A DNA stretch of 64,000 nucleotides from Sinorhizobium medicae (lineage in GTDB: Bacteria > Pseudomonadota > Alphaproteobacteria > Rhizobiales > Rhizobiaceae), in the NCBI RefSeq assembly GCF_007827695.1, contig NZ_VITA01000004.1, positions 1 to 64,000 of the forward strand, written 5' to 3'. Each line of letters begins with the position of its first letter. Position 1 is the first letter of the stretch. Below the pieces are notes generated by a model, which searched no databases, had not been told where the DNA came from, and was given only the letters and a program-made list of their open reading frames with translations. Positions 9,223 to 21,458 of the stretch are shown one piece after another. The translations under genes were made by a program, and so were the position numbers.

Positions 9223-9263
9223 TCCGCCTTGGAACGCAAGGATAGTGTCGCCCAAACATTCGT

Positions 9264-9292
9264 TTGACATTCGAAATATTTTCGCTTTAACT
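9264..9292 (+). promoter_or_regulatory. Candidate glpD promoter
   Basis: TTGACA (9264-9269), a 17-bp spacer and TTAACT (9287-9292) fit a housekeeping promoter. TTCG-containing half-sites (TTCGAA at 9271-9276 and TTTCGC at 9280-9285) lie within the spacer and resemble the arms of the proposed GlpR operator at 8410-8442, so repressor binding here would block polymerase. Confidence 0.5.
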
Positions 9293-9349
9293 GTTTTCAC
9301 TTTCGCGATTGCGTGGAATTGTGCGTTGCGAAAAGTGGAGGGGAACAGA

Positions 9350-10861
9350 GTGTCAGAGCAGGCGATCTTCGACGTCTTCGTCATAGGCGGCGGCATCAAC
9401 GGATGCGGCATTGCGCGTGATGCGGCCGGTCGGGGATATTCCGTCGCGCTTGCGGAGATGAACGATTTCGCCTCGGGAACGTCTTCCGGCTCGACCAAGC
9501 TCATCCATGGCGGCCTGCGCTATCTCGAATATTATGAGTTCCGCCTCGTACGCGAAGCCTTGATGGAGCGCGAAGTCCTCTGGGCGATGGCGCCGCATGT
9601 CATTTGGCCGATGCGGTTCGTTCTGCCTTTCCACAAGGGCGGCCCACGGCCCGCCTGGCTGATCCGTCTCGGCCTCTTCCTCTACGACCATATTGGCGGC
9701 CGCAAGCGCCTGCCGGCGACAAGCACTCTTGACTTGACCCGGGATCCGGCCGGCGTGCCCTTGAAGCGCCTCTTCTCCAAGGCTTTCGAATATTCGGATG
9801 GGTGGGTCGACGATGCCCGCCTCGTGGTCTTGAACGCACGCGATGCCGCCGATCGCGGCGCGCGGATCATGGCCCGTACCCGCGTCGTCTCAGCACGGCG
9901 CGCATCCGGACGTTGGACGATAGAGATCGAGGATGTCACGACGGGAGCGCGCGAGACGCTGGGCGCCCGCATGCTCGTCAATGCCGCAGGTCCCTGGGTG
10001 GACCGGATTCTCTCCGAAGCCGTCGGAAAGAAGGACGTCCGCAATGTCCGCCTCGTCCAGGGCAGCCATATCGTCTTAACGAAAAAGTTCGACGATACGC
10101 GGGCCTATTTCTTCCAGAACCCGGACGGGCGGATCATGTTCGCCATTCCCTACCAGAACGATTTCACACTCATCGGAACGACAGATCACGATTTTGCCGG
10201 CAATCCGGCGGATGTGCGCATCAGTGACGCAGAAATCGACTATCTCTGCGCGGCGGCGAGCGAATATTTCAAAGATCCGGTCACGAGGGACGATATCGTC
10301 TGGACCTATTCCGCCGTTCGTCCCCTTTACGACGACGGCGCGAGTAAAGCCCAGGAAGCGACCCGCGACTATGTGCTGCGCGTCGAGAACGGCGATGCGC
10401 CGCTGCTCAATGTCTTCGGCGGCAAGCTCACCACCTACCGGCGGCTTGCGGAATCGGCTCTGGACAAGATCGGCGAGGCTATTGGCGCCAAGGGCGGGAA
10501 ATGGACCGCCGGATCGCATCTTCCCGGCGGCGACTTCCCGGCGACAGGCTATGAAGACGAGGTGGAAAAGCTCAAGTCGCGCTATCCGTTTCTGGCTGCC
10601 TCGCATGTCCGCCGGCTGGTGCGGCTCTATGGGAGGCTTGCGGCGCAGCTTCTCGGCAACGCCGCAAGCGAGGCCGATCTTGGAAGGTACTTCGGAGCGG
10701 ATCTCTACGCGGCGGAGGTGGATTGGCTCATCGGACGGGAATGGGCGTTGGGCGCGGAAGACGTGCTTTGGCGCCGAACGAAACTGGGACTGAAGTTTTC
10801 GCGGGCGCAAATCGCGGAACTGGAGGAATATATCCGGGCAGCGGCCAACGCCGCCGCCTGA
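9350..10861 (+). CDS. glpD: Glycerol-3-phosphate dehydrogenase (quinone-linked)
   Basis: A 503-residue FAD enzyme at the inner membrane that oxidises glycerol 3-phosphate to dihydroxyacetone phosphate and passes electrons to quinone. The N-terminal dinucleotide motif (IGGGINGCGIARDAAGRG) and the family block SGTSSGSTKLIHGGLRYLE are clear, and a C-terminal GlpD cap domain follows. GTG at 9350 is chosen: GTGGAGGGG lies before it, the FAD motif then starts at about residue 11, and the length equals the family norm. An open frame reaching back to 9050 overlaps glpR and is not used. Confidence 0.96.
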   Translation: MSEQAIFDVFVIGGGINGCGIARDAAGRGYSVALAEMNDFASGTSSGSTKLIHGGLRYLEYYEFRLVREALMEREVLWAMAPHVIWPMRFVLPFHKGGPRPAWLIRLGLFLYDHIGGRKRLPATSTLDLTRDPAGVPLKRLFSKAFEYSDGWVDDARLVVLNARDAADRGARIMARTRVVSARRASGRWTIEIEDVTTGARETLGARMLVNAAGPWVDRILSEAVGKKDVRNVRLVQGSHIVLTKKFDDTRAYFFQNPDGRIMFAIPYQNDFTLIGTTDHDFAGNPADVRISDAEIDYLCAAASEYFKDPVTRDDIVWTYSAVRPLYDDGASKAQEATRDYVLRVENGDAPLLNVFGGKLTTYRRLAESALDKIGEAIGAKGGKWTAGSHLPGGDFPATGYEDEVEKLKSRYPFLAASHVRRLVRLYGRLAAQLLGNAASEADLGRYFGADLYAAEVDWLIGREWALGAEDVLWRRTKLGLKFSRAQIAELEEYIRAAANAAA

Positions 10862-10902
10862 GATACCACGGCTGAACCGCCGGTGGCTGGGTGGAGAATT
10901 CA

Positions 10903-11973
10903 ATGCTTGAAATGAAGAACATATCCAAGGTCGTGGGGGGCGAGATGCACATCCACCCGACCGACCTTGTGCTGGAGAGGGGGTCGCTGAACGTGCTGCT
11001 CGGCCCGACGCTCTCCGGCAAGACGTCGCTGATGCGGCTGATGGCCGGTCTCGACAAGCCAGCCTCCGGTTCGATCCATCTCGACAATGCGGACGTTACC
11101 GGCGTTCCGGTTCAGAAGCGCTCGGTTGCCATGGTCTACCAGCAGTTCATCAACTATCCCGCGATGACGGTATACGAGAACATCGCCTCGCCTATGCGGA
11201 TCAAGGGCGCCGACGCCGCCACCATCGACCGCGAAGTGCGCAAGGCGGCGGAACTTCTGAAGCTTACGCCATATCTCGACCGCACGCCTCTCAACCTGTC
11301 CGGCGGCCAGCAGCAGCGCACGGCGCTTGCGCGCGCCATCGTCAAGAACGCCGATCTGGTGCTGCTCGACGAACCGCTTGCGAACCTCGACTACAAGCTG
11401 CGGGAGGAATTGCGCGAAGAGCTGCCGAAGATTTTCTCCGCATCAGGCGCGATCTTCGTCTATGCGACGACCGAGCCTTCCGAAGCGCTTCTCCTCGGCG
11501 GCAACACCGCCACGATGAGCGAGGGAAGGATCACCCAGTTCGGCCGCACAATCGACGTCTATCGCCAACCTGTCGATATCGTTACGGCACGTACATTTGC
11601 CGATCCGCCGCTCAATACCATCGACCTCCTGAAGAGCGGGTCGCATTTCGCGCTCGAAGGCAAGCCCGTGCTTCCCGTTCCCGTGCATCTCGGCGCCGTC
11701 GCCGACGGCCCCTGTACCGTCGCTTTCCAGCCACACCACCTTTCTTTCGACCCGCCGAACGGCAGCGACCAACCACTTGCCGTCAAGACGGCGATCTCGG
11801 AAATCACCGGGTCCGAGAGTTTCATTCACGTCGCGTTCGCGGGCGCCCGCTGGGTCATGCTCGCGCCCGGCATTCACGAGATCGAACCGGACGCAACCCT
11901 CAGAGTCTTCGTCGACACGCGCCACCTTATGGCCTTCGGGCCGGACGGCAGGGCGGTCGGCGGAAGGGCCTGA
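10903..11973 (+). CDS. glpS: Glycerol ABC transporter ATP-binding protein GlpS, degenerate nucleotide site
   Basis: A 356-residue MalK-like ATPase with a C-terminal regulatory (TOBE-type) domain. Walker A is altered (GPTLSGKTS, 34-42, Leu in place of the middle Gly). The LSGGQ signature (132-136) and Walker B (LVLLDEP, 152-158) are normal. The H-loop histidine is replaced by threonine (T190, VYATTEP where VYVTHDQ is usual). ATG 10903 is preferred because GGAG lies about 7 bases upstream. It pairs with GlpT next door; the defects suggest an asymmetric ATPase dimer. Confidence 0.9.
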   Translation: MLEMKNISKVVGGEMHIHPTDLVLERGSLNVLLGPTLSGKTSLMRLMAGLDKPASGSIHLDNADVTGVPVQKRSVAMVYQQFINYPAMTVYENIASPMRIKGADAATIDREVRKAAELLKLTPYLDRTPLNLSGGQQQRTALARAIVKNADLVLLDEPLANLDYKLREELREELPKIFSASGAIFVYATTEPSEALLLGGNTATMSEGRITQFGRTIDVYRQPVDIVTARTFADPPLNTIDLLKSGSHFALEGKPVLPVPVHLGAVADGPCTVAFQPHHLSFDPPNGSDQPLAVKTAISEITGSESFIHVAFAGARWVMLAPGIHEIEPDATLRVFVDTRHLMAFGPDGRAVGGRA

Positions 11974-11995
11974 GGAAGGCGTCGGGGAGGAAACC

Positions 11996-13066
<1,071 letters not shown>

Positions 13067-13067
13067 T

Positions 13068-13934
<867 letters not shown>

Positions 13935-13954
13935 GAAAGGCGGGAGGAGACATC

Positions 13955-14779
13955 ATGATGACCAACAAGCAACCACTTTCGCAGCGCCTCTCCTGGCTGG
14001 TGCCGACACTCTATATCGTTTTCCTGCTCCTGCCGATCTACTGGCTCGTCAATATGAGCTTCAAGGAGACGAGCGAGATCCTCAGCACCTTTTCGCTATG
14101 GCCGCAGAATCCGACGCTCCGGAACTACACGGTGATCTTCACCGATCCTTCCTGGTACAACGGCTACATCAACTCGATAACCTACGTGGTTCTGAACACC
14201 ATCATCTCGGTCACGGTGGCGCTGCCGGCCGCCTATGCCTTCTCGCGCTACCGATTTCTCGGCGACAAGCATCTGTTCTTCTGGTTGCTCACCAACCGGA
14301 TGGCGCCGCCGGCGGTTTTCGCTCTGCCCTTCTTCCAGCTCTATTCCGCCTTCGGCCTGATCGACACGCATATCGCTGTGGCCATCGCGCACTGCCTGTT
14401 CAACGTGCCCCTTGCCGTCTGGATCCTGGAAGGCTTCATGTCCGGCGTGCCGAAGGAGATCGACGAGACCGCCTATATCGACGGCTATTCCTTCCCGCGC
14501 TTTTTCGTGAAGATCTTCGTGCCGCTGATCGCCTCCGGCATCGGCGTCGCGGCCTTTTTCTGCTTCATGTTCTCGTGGGTCGAGCTCCTGATCGCCCGCA
14601 CGCTGACGACAACGGATGCCAAGCCGATCGCCGCGACCATGACACGCACGGTCTCGGCCTCCGGGCTCGACTGGGGCGTGCTGGCCGCCGCCGGCGTGCT
14701 GACGATCATCCCGGGCGCGCTCGTCATCTATTTCGTTCGCAACTACATCGCCAAGGGCTTCGCCCTTGGTCGGGTCTGA
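13955..14779 (+). CDS. glpQ: Glycerol ABC transporter permease GlpQ
   Basis: A 274-residue permease (MalG/UgpE type) with about six membrane helices. The EAA loop reads DETAYIDGYSFPRFF. GGGAGGAGA directly upstream fixes the start at 13955 (an ATG pair). It lies 20 bp after glpP and 13 bp before glpU. Despite the symbol it is not a glycerophosphodiesterase. Confidence 0.9.
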   Translation: MMTNKQPLSQRLSWLVPTLYIVFLLLPIYWLVNMSFKETSEILSTFSLWPQNPTLRNYTVIFTDPSWYNGYINSITYVVLNTIISVTVALPAAYAFSRYRFLGDKHLFFWLLTNRMAPPAVFALPFFQLYSAFGLIDTHIAVAIAHCLFNVPLAVWILEGFMSGVPKEIDETAYIDGYSFPRFFVKIFVPLIASGIGVAAFFCFMFSWVELLIARTLTTTDAKPIAATMTRTVSASGLDWGVLAAAGVLTIIPGALVIYFVRNYIAKGFALGRV

Positions 14780-14792
14780 AAAGGAGGGTCTG

Positions 14793-15212
14793 ATGGCAGC
14801 CATTGCCGCTCGCAACAACCGCTGGCCCGTCGCACTTGCCGCCGTACTCATCGTCTACCTTGGCGCCGCGGGCCTGCTTTTCTCGCTTCTGCCGGTGAAG
14901 GACGGCGAGCGCGACTGGTTCGCGCCGCTGGTCCCGGGAGGCTGGATGGCCTGGTCTTTCCCGACCGCCATGTTCTTTCTGACGATCTTCGCGCTCCTGT
15001 CGCTGATGGCCGTCTGGGAATATGCCCGGCCCGGCGGCAATCCCAGGGTCGGCATCCTGCGCTTCGAGACGACACGCGGCGACCGGCTCTTCGTATCGCT
15101 TCTCGGAAGCGCATTCATTCACCTCGCCTGGCTGGGGCTGGTCGGCGCAAATCTCTGGTGGGCCGTCGCCCTCTCGGTGATCTATGCGGTCGGCGTCTTC
15201 CGCTACGTCTGA
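14793..15212 (+). CDS. glpU: Small membrane protein GlpU of the glycerol transporter (DUF2160-like)
   Basis: A 139-residue protein with about four hydrophobic helices (roughly residues 11-30, 48-68, 95-117 and 120-137) and a cytoplasmic-looking loop with WEYARPGG. AAGGAGGG precedes the ATG. Such a protein is found with glpSTPQ and glpV in rhizobial glycerol transport operons; its role is not established. It has no ATPase or EAA motif, so it may be an accessory subunit of the transporter. Confidence 0.8.
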   Translation: MAAIAARNNRWPVALAAVLIVYLGAAGLLFSLLPVKDGERDWFAPLVPGGWMAWSFPTAMFFLTIFALLSLMAVWEYARPGGNPRVGILRFETTRGDRLFVSLLGSAFIHLAWLGLVGANLWWAVALSVIYAVGVFRYV

Positions 15213-15225
15213 GGAATGGAATGAA

Positions 15226-15250
15226 GGGCGCTCCCCACAGGCGCCCTTTT
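15226..15250 (+). terminator. Intra-operon hairpin with T-run between glpU and glpV
   Basis: GGGCGC (15226-15231) pairs with GCGCCC (15241-15246), followed by TTTT. It looks like a weak intrinsic terminator inside the operon, 43 bp before the glpV start, and may set the ratio of transporter to binding protein or protect an mRNA end. Confidence 0.55.
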
Positions 15251-15292
15251 AGACTGCAAGGCAACGCAATCGCAAAACCCAGGGAGGAATTG

Positions 15293-17017
<1,725 letters not shown>

Positions 17018-17024
17018 TTGACAT

Positions 17025-17099
17025 GCGCCGCCCGATCCGACGGGCGGCGCCGCTTTCCGGGGAGATGCGGTACCGGGGCTGGAAACAGCCCCGTTTTTT
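17025..17099 (+). terminator. Double hairpin terminator ending the glp operon
   Basis: Two hairpins follow glpV. The first is a 10-bp perfect stem (17025-17034 with 17041-17050, loop ATCCGA) without a T-run. The second is GGGGCTG, GAAA loop, CAGCCCC (17075-17092) followed by G and six T, a textbook Rho-independent terminator. Confidence 0.9.
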
Positions 17100-17228
17100 A
17101 TTCCGAAAGCTGATCGGAAGGGGGTGCGCCCCGCTCGCCGCTCCGGCCGGCATTACCGCCCATCACGCGAAAACTGTTTCCGCCATTTCAGTAAGGCGGC
17201 GCCTCACGGCCGCTGCCATTATTTGCGA

Positions 17229-17245
17229 ACGTCTTCGTAAGACGT
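17229..17245 (+). promoter_or_regulatory. Leader hairpin before the first purine permease
   Basis: ACGTCTT (17229-17235), loop CGT, AAGACGT (17239-17245): a 7-bp stem ending about 20 bases before the GGAGGAG ribosome site of the permease. It could be an operator or part of an RNA leader. The 179 bases between the glp terminator and this gene hold no other gene. Confidence 0.4.
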
Positions 17246-17278
17246 GGATTACATGCAAAGGTATTGGAGGAGCTTACC

Positions 17279-18751
17279 TTGGCAATCAATGCAGAGGAAC
17301 CCGTAGCATCAACGCGCCCGGAGGATGAGAAGCTCGGCATCGGCGCCAATCTGGCCTATGGCCTGCAACACGTTCTGACGATGTATGGAGGCATCGTCGC
17401 CGTTCCCCTTATTCTCGGCCAGGCGGCAGGCCTTGATCCCGGCGAGATCGGACTGCTTATCACGGCATCCTTATTTGCCGGCGGCCTCGCCACCATATTG
17501 CAGACCATCGGCCTTCCCTTTTTCGGAAGCCAGTTGCCGCTGGTACAGGGCGTCTCCTTTTCCGGCGTGGCGACGATGATCGCCATTTCCGGCAATGGGG
17601 GCCTTCAGTCCGTGCTCGGAGCCGTCATCGCCGCCTCCCTGATCGGGTTGTTGATCACCCCCGTATTTTCGAGGATCACGCGCTTCTTCCCGCCGCTCGT
17701 CACCGGCATCGTCATTACGACCATCGGCCTGACGCTGATGCCGGTCGCCGCGCGATGGGCGATGGGCGGCAATAACAGCTCTCCGGATTTCGGCAGTCCC
17801 GCCAATATCCAGCTTGCGGCCGTCACACTCGTCGTCGTGCTCCTGCTCAGCAAGCTCGGAAGCGCGGCCATCTCCCGGCTCTCGATCCTGCTCGCCCTGA
17901 TCATCGGCACGATCATAGCCTGGTTCGCCGGCATGGCGGATTTCTCGCAGGTCACCGAAGGTCCTCTTTTCGCTTTTCCGAAGGTGTTTCACTTCGGCTA
18001 TCCGACTTTCGAACTTGCGGCGATCGCTTCGATGTTCATCGTCATCATTGTGACGCTGGTCGAGACATCGGCGGACATTCTGGCAGTCGGCGAGATCATC
18101 GAGACGAAAGTGGATTCGCGCCGGCTCGGCGATGGCCTCAGGGCCGACATGCTGTCGAGTCTGATTGCACCGGTCTTCGGCTCCTTCACCCAGAGCGCCT
18201 TTGCCCAGAACGTGGGGCTCGTTGCGGTAACCGGGGTCAAGAGCCGTTATGTCGTTGCCATGGGCGGCCTGTTTCTCGTCACGCTCGGCCTTCTGCCGGT
18301 CATGGGCCGCATCGTCGCGGCGGTTCCAAGTTCCGTGCTCGGCGGCGCCGGCATCGTGCTCTTCGGCACGGTCGCGGCGAGCGGCATCCGCACGCTGTCG
18401 AAAGTCGACTACGTCAACAACATGAACCTGGTCATCGTCGCGACTTCCATCGGCTTCGGGATGATCCCGATTGCCTCGCCGACGTTCTACGAGCATTTCC
18501 CGGCCTGGGTCGAGACGATCTTTCATTCCGGCATCAGCTCCGCCGCGCTGATGGCGATCAGCCTCAATCTGATCTTCAACCATATGACCGCCGGAAACTC
18601 GGACCAGCAATCGGTCTTCGTCGCCGGCACCGAGCGAACGCTGCGTTACCAGGACATCGCACGGCTGCACGACGGGGATTACTTCCTCAACGGCAAGCTC
18701 TACGACGCCAAGGGTATCGAAGTGCCGGTGATTGCTGCGGAAGCGCATTGA
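17279..18751 (+). CDS. NCS2-family purine permease (xanthine/urate type), copy 1
   Basis: A 490-residue nucleobase-ascorbate transporter (NAT/NCS2), an inner-membrane proton symporter with about 14 helices. The TM1 motif GLQHVLTMYGG, the TM8 acidic motif ETSADILAVGE and the NAT signature QNVGLVAVTG (310-319) are present. The glycine ending the signature is typical of xanthine/urate rather than uracil carriers. TTG at 17279 is chosen because GGAGGAG lies 6-7 bases before it. No purine catabolic genes are adjacent, so the exact substrate is open. Confidence 0.88.
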   Translation: MAINAEEPVASTRPEDEKLGIGANLAYGLQHVLTMYGGIVAVPLILGQAAGLDPGEIGLLITASLFAGGLATILQTIGLPFFGSQLPLVQGVSFSGVATMIAISGNGGLQSVLGAVIAASLIGLLITPVFSRITRFFPPLVTGIVITTIGLTLMPVAARWAMGGNNSSPDFGSPANIQLAAVTLVVVLLLSKLGSAAISRLSILLALIIGTIIAWFAGMADFSQVTEGPLFAFPKVFHFGYPTFELAAIASMFIVIIVTLVETSADILAVGEIIETKVDSRRLGDGLRADMLSSLIAPVFGSFTQSAFAQNVGLVAVTGVKSRYVVAMGGLFLVTLGLLPVMGRIVAAVPSSVLGGAGIVLFGTVAASGIRTLSKVDYVNNMNLVIVATSIGFGMIPIASPTFYEHFPAWVETIFHSGISSAALMAISLNLIFNHMTAGNSDQQSVFVAGTERTLRYQDIARLHDGDYFLNGKLYDAKGIEVPVIAAEAH

Positions 18752-18786
18752 CCGCGACAATCCGTACTGGTCAACTGGCGCAAACG

Positions 18787-18814
18787 CGATCCGGACCTCT
18801 GAGCGTCCGGATCG
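18787..18814. repeat. 10-bp inverted repeat between the two purine permeases
   Basis: CGATCCGGAC (18787-18796) and GTCCGGATCG (18805-18814) form a perfect 10-bp stem with an 8-base loop. No T-run follows, so it is more likely an mRNA-stabilising or operator-like structure than a terminator. Confidence 0.5.
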
Positions 18815-18935
18815 GCGGCGCGCCGATTACGCCGGAAAACCGGAAAGTGTTTCCGATTCTCCCTCCCTTGCGACATGCGCCCGCCGCACGAAAAGTCTCC
18901 GTTCCCGTTGGAGGACGGGGAATGGAGGAGGAACC

Positions 18936-20420
18936 ATGAACGACGCATCCAGCATACATCCCGTGGACGAGCGCCTGCCGGTCGGCAGGCTTGCAACGCT
19001 CGGGATACAGCATGTTCTTGTCATGTATGGCGGCGCGGTCGCCGTTCCGCTGATCGTCGGACGGGCGCTGCAACTGAGCCCGGAAGACGTCGCCTTCCTG
19101 ATTTCGGCGGATCTCTTCGTCTGCGGCATCGTCACCATCATCCAGTCGCTCGGACTGACGAGAGGCATAGGCATTCGCCTCCCCGTGATGATGGGCGTCA
19201 CCTTTGCCGCCGTCGGCCCCATGGTCTCCATGGCGGCCATGACACCGGGGATCGACGGGGCCAGAACGATCTTCGGCGCGATCATCGGTGCAGGGCTCGT
19301 TGCGCTTCTGCTCGCGCCCGTCATGGGGCGCCTTTTGAAGTTCTTCCCGCCCGTTGTCACCGGCACGATCATTCTCGTCATCGGGGTGACCCTGATGCGC
19401 GTCGGCGTCAATTGGATATTCGGCAATCCCTTCGGCCCGACCGCGCCGAAACTCGTGGATCCGGCCCATGCGCAATGGCTGGCGGAATTGAAACAGCTCG
19501 CCACGGCAGGCGGATCTGCCGTGCCGGACGGGCTCGTCCTCGGTGCGACGATACCGAACCCGATCTATGCCGAACCGAGCCATGTGGCGCTTGCCGCCTT
19601 CGTTCTGGTCTCCATTCTCGTTGTGGCGCGCTTCGGCAAGGGTCTCATCAGCAACATCGCTGTTCTGATCGGCATCGCGGTCGGATGCGTAGCGGCGGCT
19701 ATGCTCGGCATGATGCACTTCGATCGTGTGGCGAGCGCCGGCTGGTTCGCCGTCGTGACGCCCCTGCGCTTCGGCACGCCCATTTTCGATCCGGTGCTGA
19801 TTGCCACGATGTCGCTCGTCATGGTCGTGGTGATGATCGAATCGACCGGCATGTTCCTGGCGCTCGGCGAGATGACCAATCGTGAAGTGACGCAGCAGCA
19901 ACTGACCGCCGGGCTGCGCGTGGACGGCCTTGGCACCGTTATCGGCGGCCTCTTCAACACCTTTCCCTATACGAGCTTCTCGCAGAATGTGGGGCTCGTC
20001 GGCGTCACCGGCGTCAAGAGCCGTTACGTGTGCGTCATGGGCGGCATCATCATGATCCTGCTCGGACTCGTTCCCAAGATGGGCGCGCTGGTCGAGGCCG
20101 TTCCGACATTCGTTCTCGGGGGAGCCGGGCTCGTAATGTTCGGCATGGTGGCGGCAACTGGTGTCAGGATTCTCTCCACGGTCGACTTCAAGTCCTCGCG
20201 CAACAACCTGTTCGTCGTGGCCGTTTCCGTCGGATTCGGGTTGATCCCGATGATTGCTCCGAACTTCCTGATGTGGATGGCGCATGCGCTCCACCCGATC
20301 ATCGAGTCCGGCATCGTCCTCGCGGCCATCTCGGCCATCGTGCTCAACGCCTTCTTCAACGGCCTCAGTCTCGAGCGTTCCGCTTGCGTCGAGGCCGCGC
20401 GGATGGCAGACGGGCATTGA
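18936..20420 (+). CDS. NCS2-family purine permease (xanthine/urate type), copy 2
   Basis: A 494-residue NAT/NCS2 symporter paralogous to the preceding gene. It has GIQHVLVMYGG in TM1, a TM8 acidic segment (MIESTGMFLALGEM) and the signature QNVGLVGVTG starting at Q350, again the Gly-ended xanthine/urate form. GGAGGAG (18924-18930) supports the start. The two copies differ clearly in sequence (for example the segment around 19440-19560 is longer here), so this is an old duplication or two recruitments with different substrates. Confidence 0.88.
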   Translation: MNDASSIHPVDERLPVGRLATLGIQHVLVMYGGAVAVPLIVGRALQLSPEDVAFLISADLFVCGIVTIIQSLGLTRGIGIRLPVMMGVTFAAVGPMVSMAAMTPGIDGARTIFGAIIGAGLVALLLAPVMGRLLKFFPPVVTGTIILVIGVTLMRVGVNWIFGNPFGPTAPKLVDPAHAQWLAELKQLATAGGSAVPDGLVLGATIPNPIYAEPSHVALAAFVLVSILVVARFGKGLISNIAVLIGIAVGCVAAAMLGMMHFDRVASAGWFAVVTPLRFGTPIFDPVLIATMSLVMVVVMIESTGMFLALGEMTNREVTQQQLTAGLRVDGLGTVIGGLFNTFPYTSFSQNVGLVGVTGVKSRYVCVMGGIIMILLGLVPKMGALVEAVPTFVLGGAGLVMFGMVAATGVRILSTVDFKSSRNNLFVVAVSVGFGLIPMIAPNFLMWMAHALHPIIESGIVLAAISAIVLNAFFNGLSLERSACVEAARMADGH

Positions 20421-20426
20421 TCAAAG

Positions 20427-20463
20427 GACAATCTCCCGTGGCCCAGGGCCACGGGAGATTGTC
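20427..20463. repeat. 18-bp perfect inverted repeat with a one-base centre
   Basis: Bases 20427-20444 and 20446-20463 are exact reverse complements around A20445, giving a 37-base near-perfect palindrome 6 bp after the permease stop. There is no T-run on either side. It may act as a strong 3'-end RNA hairpin or be a mobile palindromic repeat; no second copy was noticed in this window. Confidence 0.75.
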
Positions 20464-20547
20464 ACACTTCGATCGGCACCGAAGCATTGCGGCAGCTCCG
20501 GGCGGTAGGAATGGTCCGATGACAACGATTCACAAGGACACCTCGTC

Positions 20548-21453
20548 ATGGACAGGCCGCGTCTCGCGCTCGAACTGCTTTTGCTCGTCGCCCTCGCAAC
20601 ACTCTGGGGCGCCTCGTACACCTTCATCAAGATCGGCGTCGAAACCATCCCGCCGGTGACGCTGATTGCCGCACGCACGCTGCTTGCCGGCGCGATCCTT
20701 CTGGCACTGATTGCATGGCGCGGACTGAAATTGCCGCGGGACAGGGCGACATGGAGAAAGTTCCTGTTCCAGGCCTGCCTCAACAGCGTCATTCCCTTCA
20801 CTCTGATCGCCTGGTCGGAGCGCACGATTGATGCCGGCGTGGCGGCCATCCTCAACTCCACGACCCCGATCTTCGCCTTTCTTCTGACGGCGTTGATCAC
20901 CCGCCACGAGCCCGTCACCCCGCGCAAGTTCATAGGCGTCCTTGCTGGCCTCACAGGAATAGGGCTGATTATCGGCCTTGAGGCTTTCCGGGGCATCGGC
21001 GATCAGCTCATCCCACAGCTTGCCGTGGTGCTTGCGACCCTTTGCTATGCCGGCGCGGCCATTTTCGGAAAGAGTTTCAAAGGTCTCGATCCGATGATGC
21101 CCGCCTGCGGATCTCTCCTCGCAGGTGCGGCCCTGCTCATCCCGGCGAGCCTGGTGGTCGATCGGCCCTGGATGCTCGATCCCTCCCGGGAGTCGCTGAT
21201 CGCTCTCCTCTGCCTGTCGGTCTTCTCGACAGCGCTCGCCTTCGTCATCTATTTCCGCCTGATCCATACACTCGGCTCGGTCGGCGCGACGGCCCAGGCC
21301 TATGTGCGCGTTCCGATCGGCGTTGCCATCGGAGTGGTCTTTCTGGGGGAAACGCTTTCGACCACCGCGTGGCTCGGCCTCAGCTGCGTCATCGTCGGCG
21401 TCGCCGCGATGACGATCCCCTCACGGCCCGTGATTGCCACCCTCAAAGGGTAA
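20548..21453 (+). CDS. EamA/DMT-family transporter
   Basis: A 301-residue integral membrane protein with ten predicted helices in two EamA repeats (roughly residues 7-140 and 152-290). The first repeat carries the typical WGASYTFIKIG start. Members export amino acids or other small metabolites; the substrate cannot be inferred. AAGGA lies about 10 bases before the ATG. It converges with mur, leaving 5 bp between the stops. Confidence 0.85.
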   Translation: MDRPRLALELLLLVALATLWGASYTFIKIGVETIPPVTLIAARTLLAGAILLALIAWRGLKLPRDRATWRKFLFQACLNSVIPFTLIAWSERTIDAGVAAILNSTTPIFAFLLTALITRHEPVTPRKFIGVLAGLTGIGLIIGLEAFRGIGDQLIPQLAVVLATLCYAGAAIFGKSFKGLDPMMPACGSLLAGAALLIPASLVVDRPWMLDPSRESLIALLCLSVFSTALAFVIYFRLIHTLGSVGATAQAYVRVPIGVAIGVVFLGETLSTTAWLGLSCVIVGVAAMTIPSRPVIATLKG

Positions 21454-21458
21454 TCGGC

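Noticed and set aside
9050-9349. Upstream extension of glpD
   Set aside because: Overlaps glpR by 170 bases and adds 100 unrelated residues before the FAD motif; GTG 9350 has a ribosome site.
18771-20417. 548-codon open frame opposite the second purine permease
   Set aside because: Translation is dominated by His, Asp, Glu and Arg, typical of an antisense membrane-protein frame.
20421-20996. 191-codon minus-strand frame covering the palindrome
   Set aside because: Lies mostly antisense to the EamA gene and only arises because the palindrome is open in several frames.
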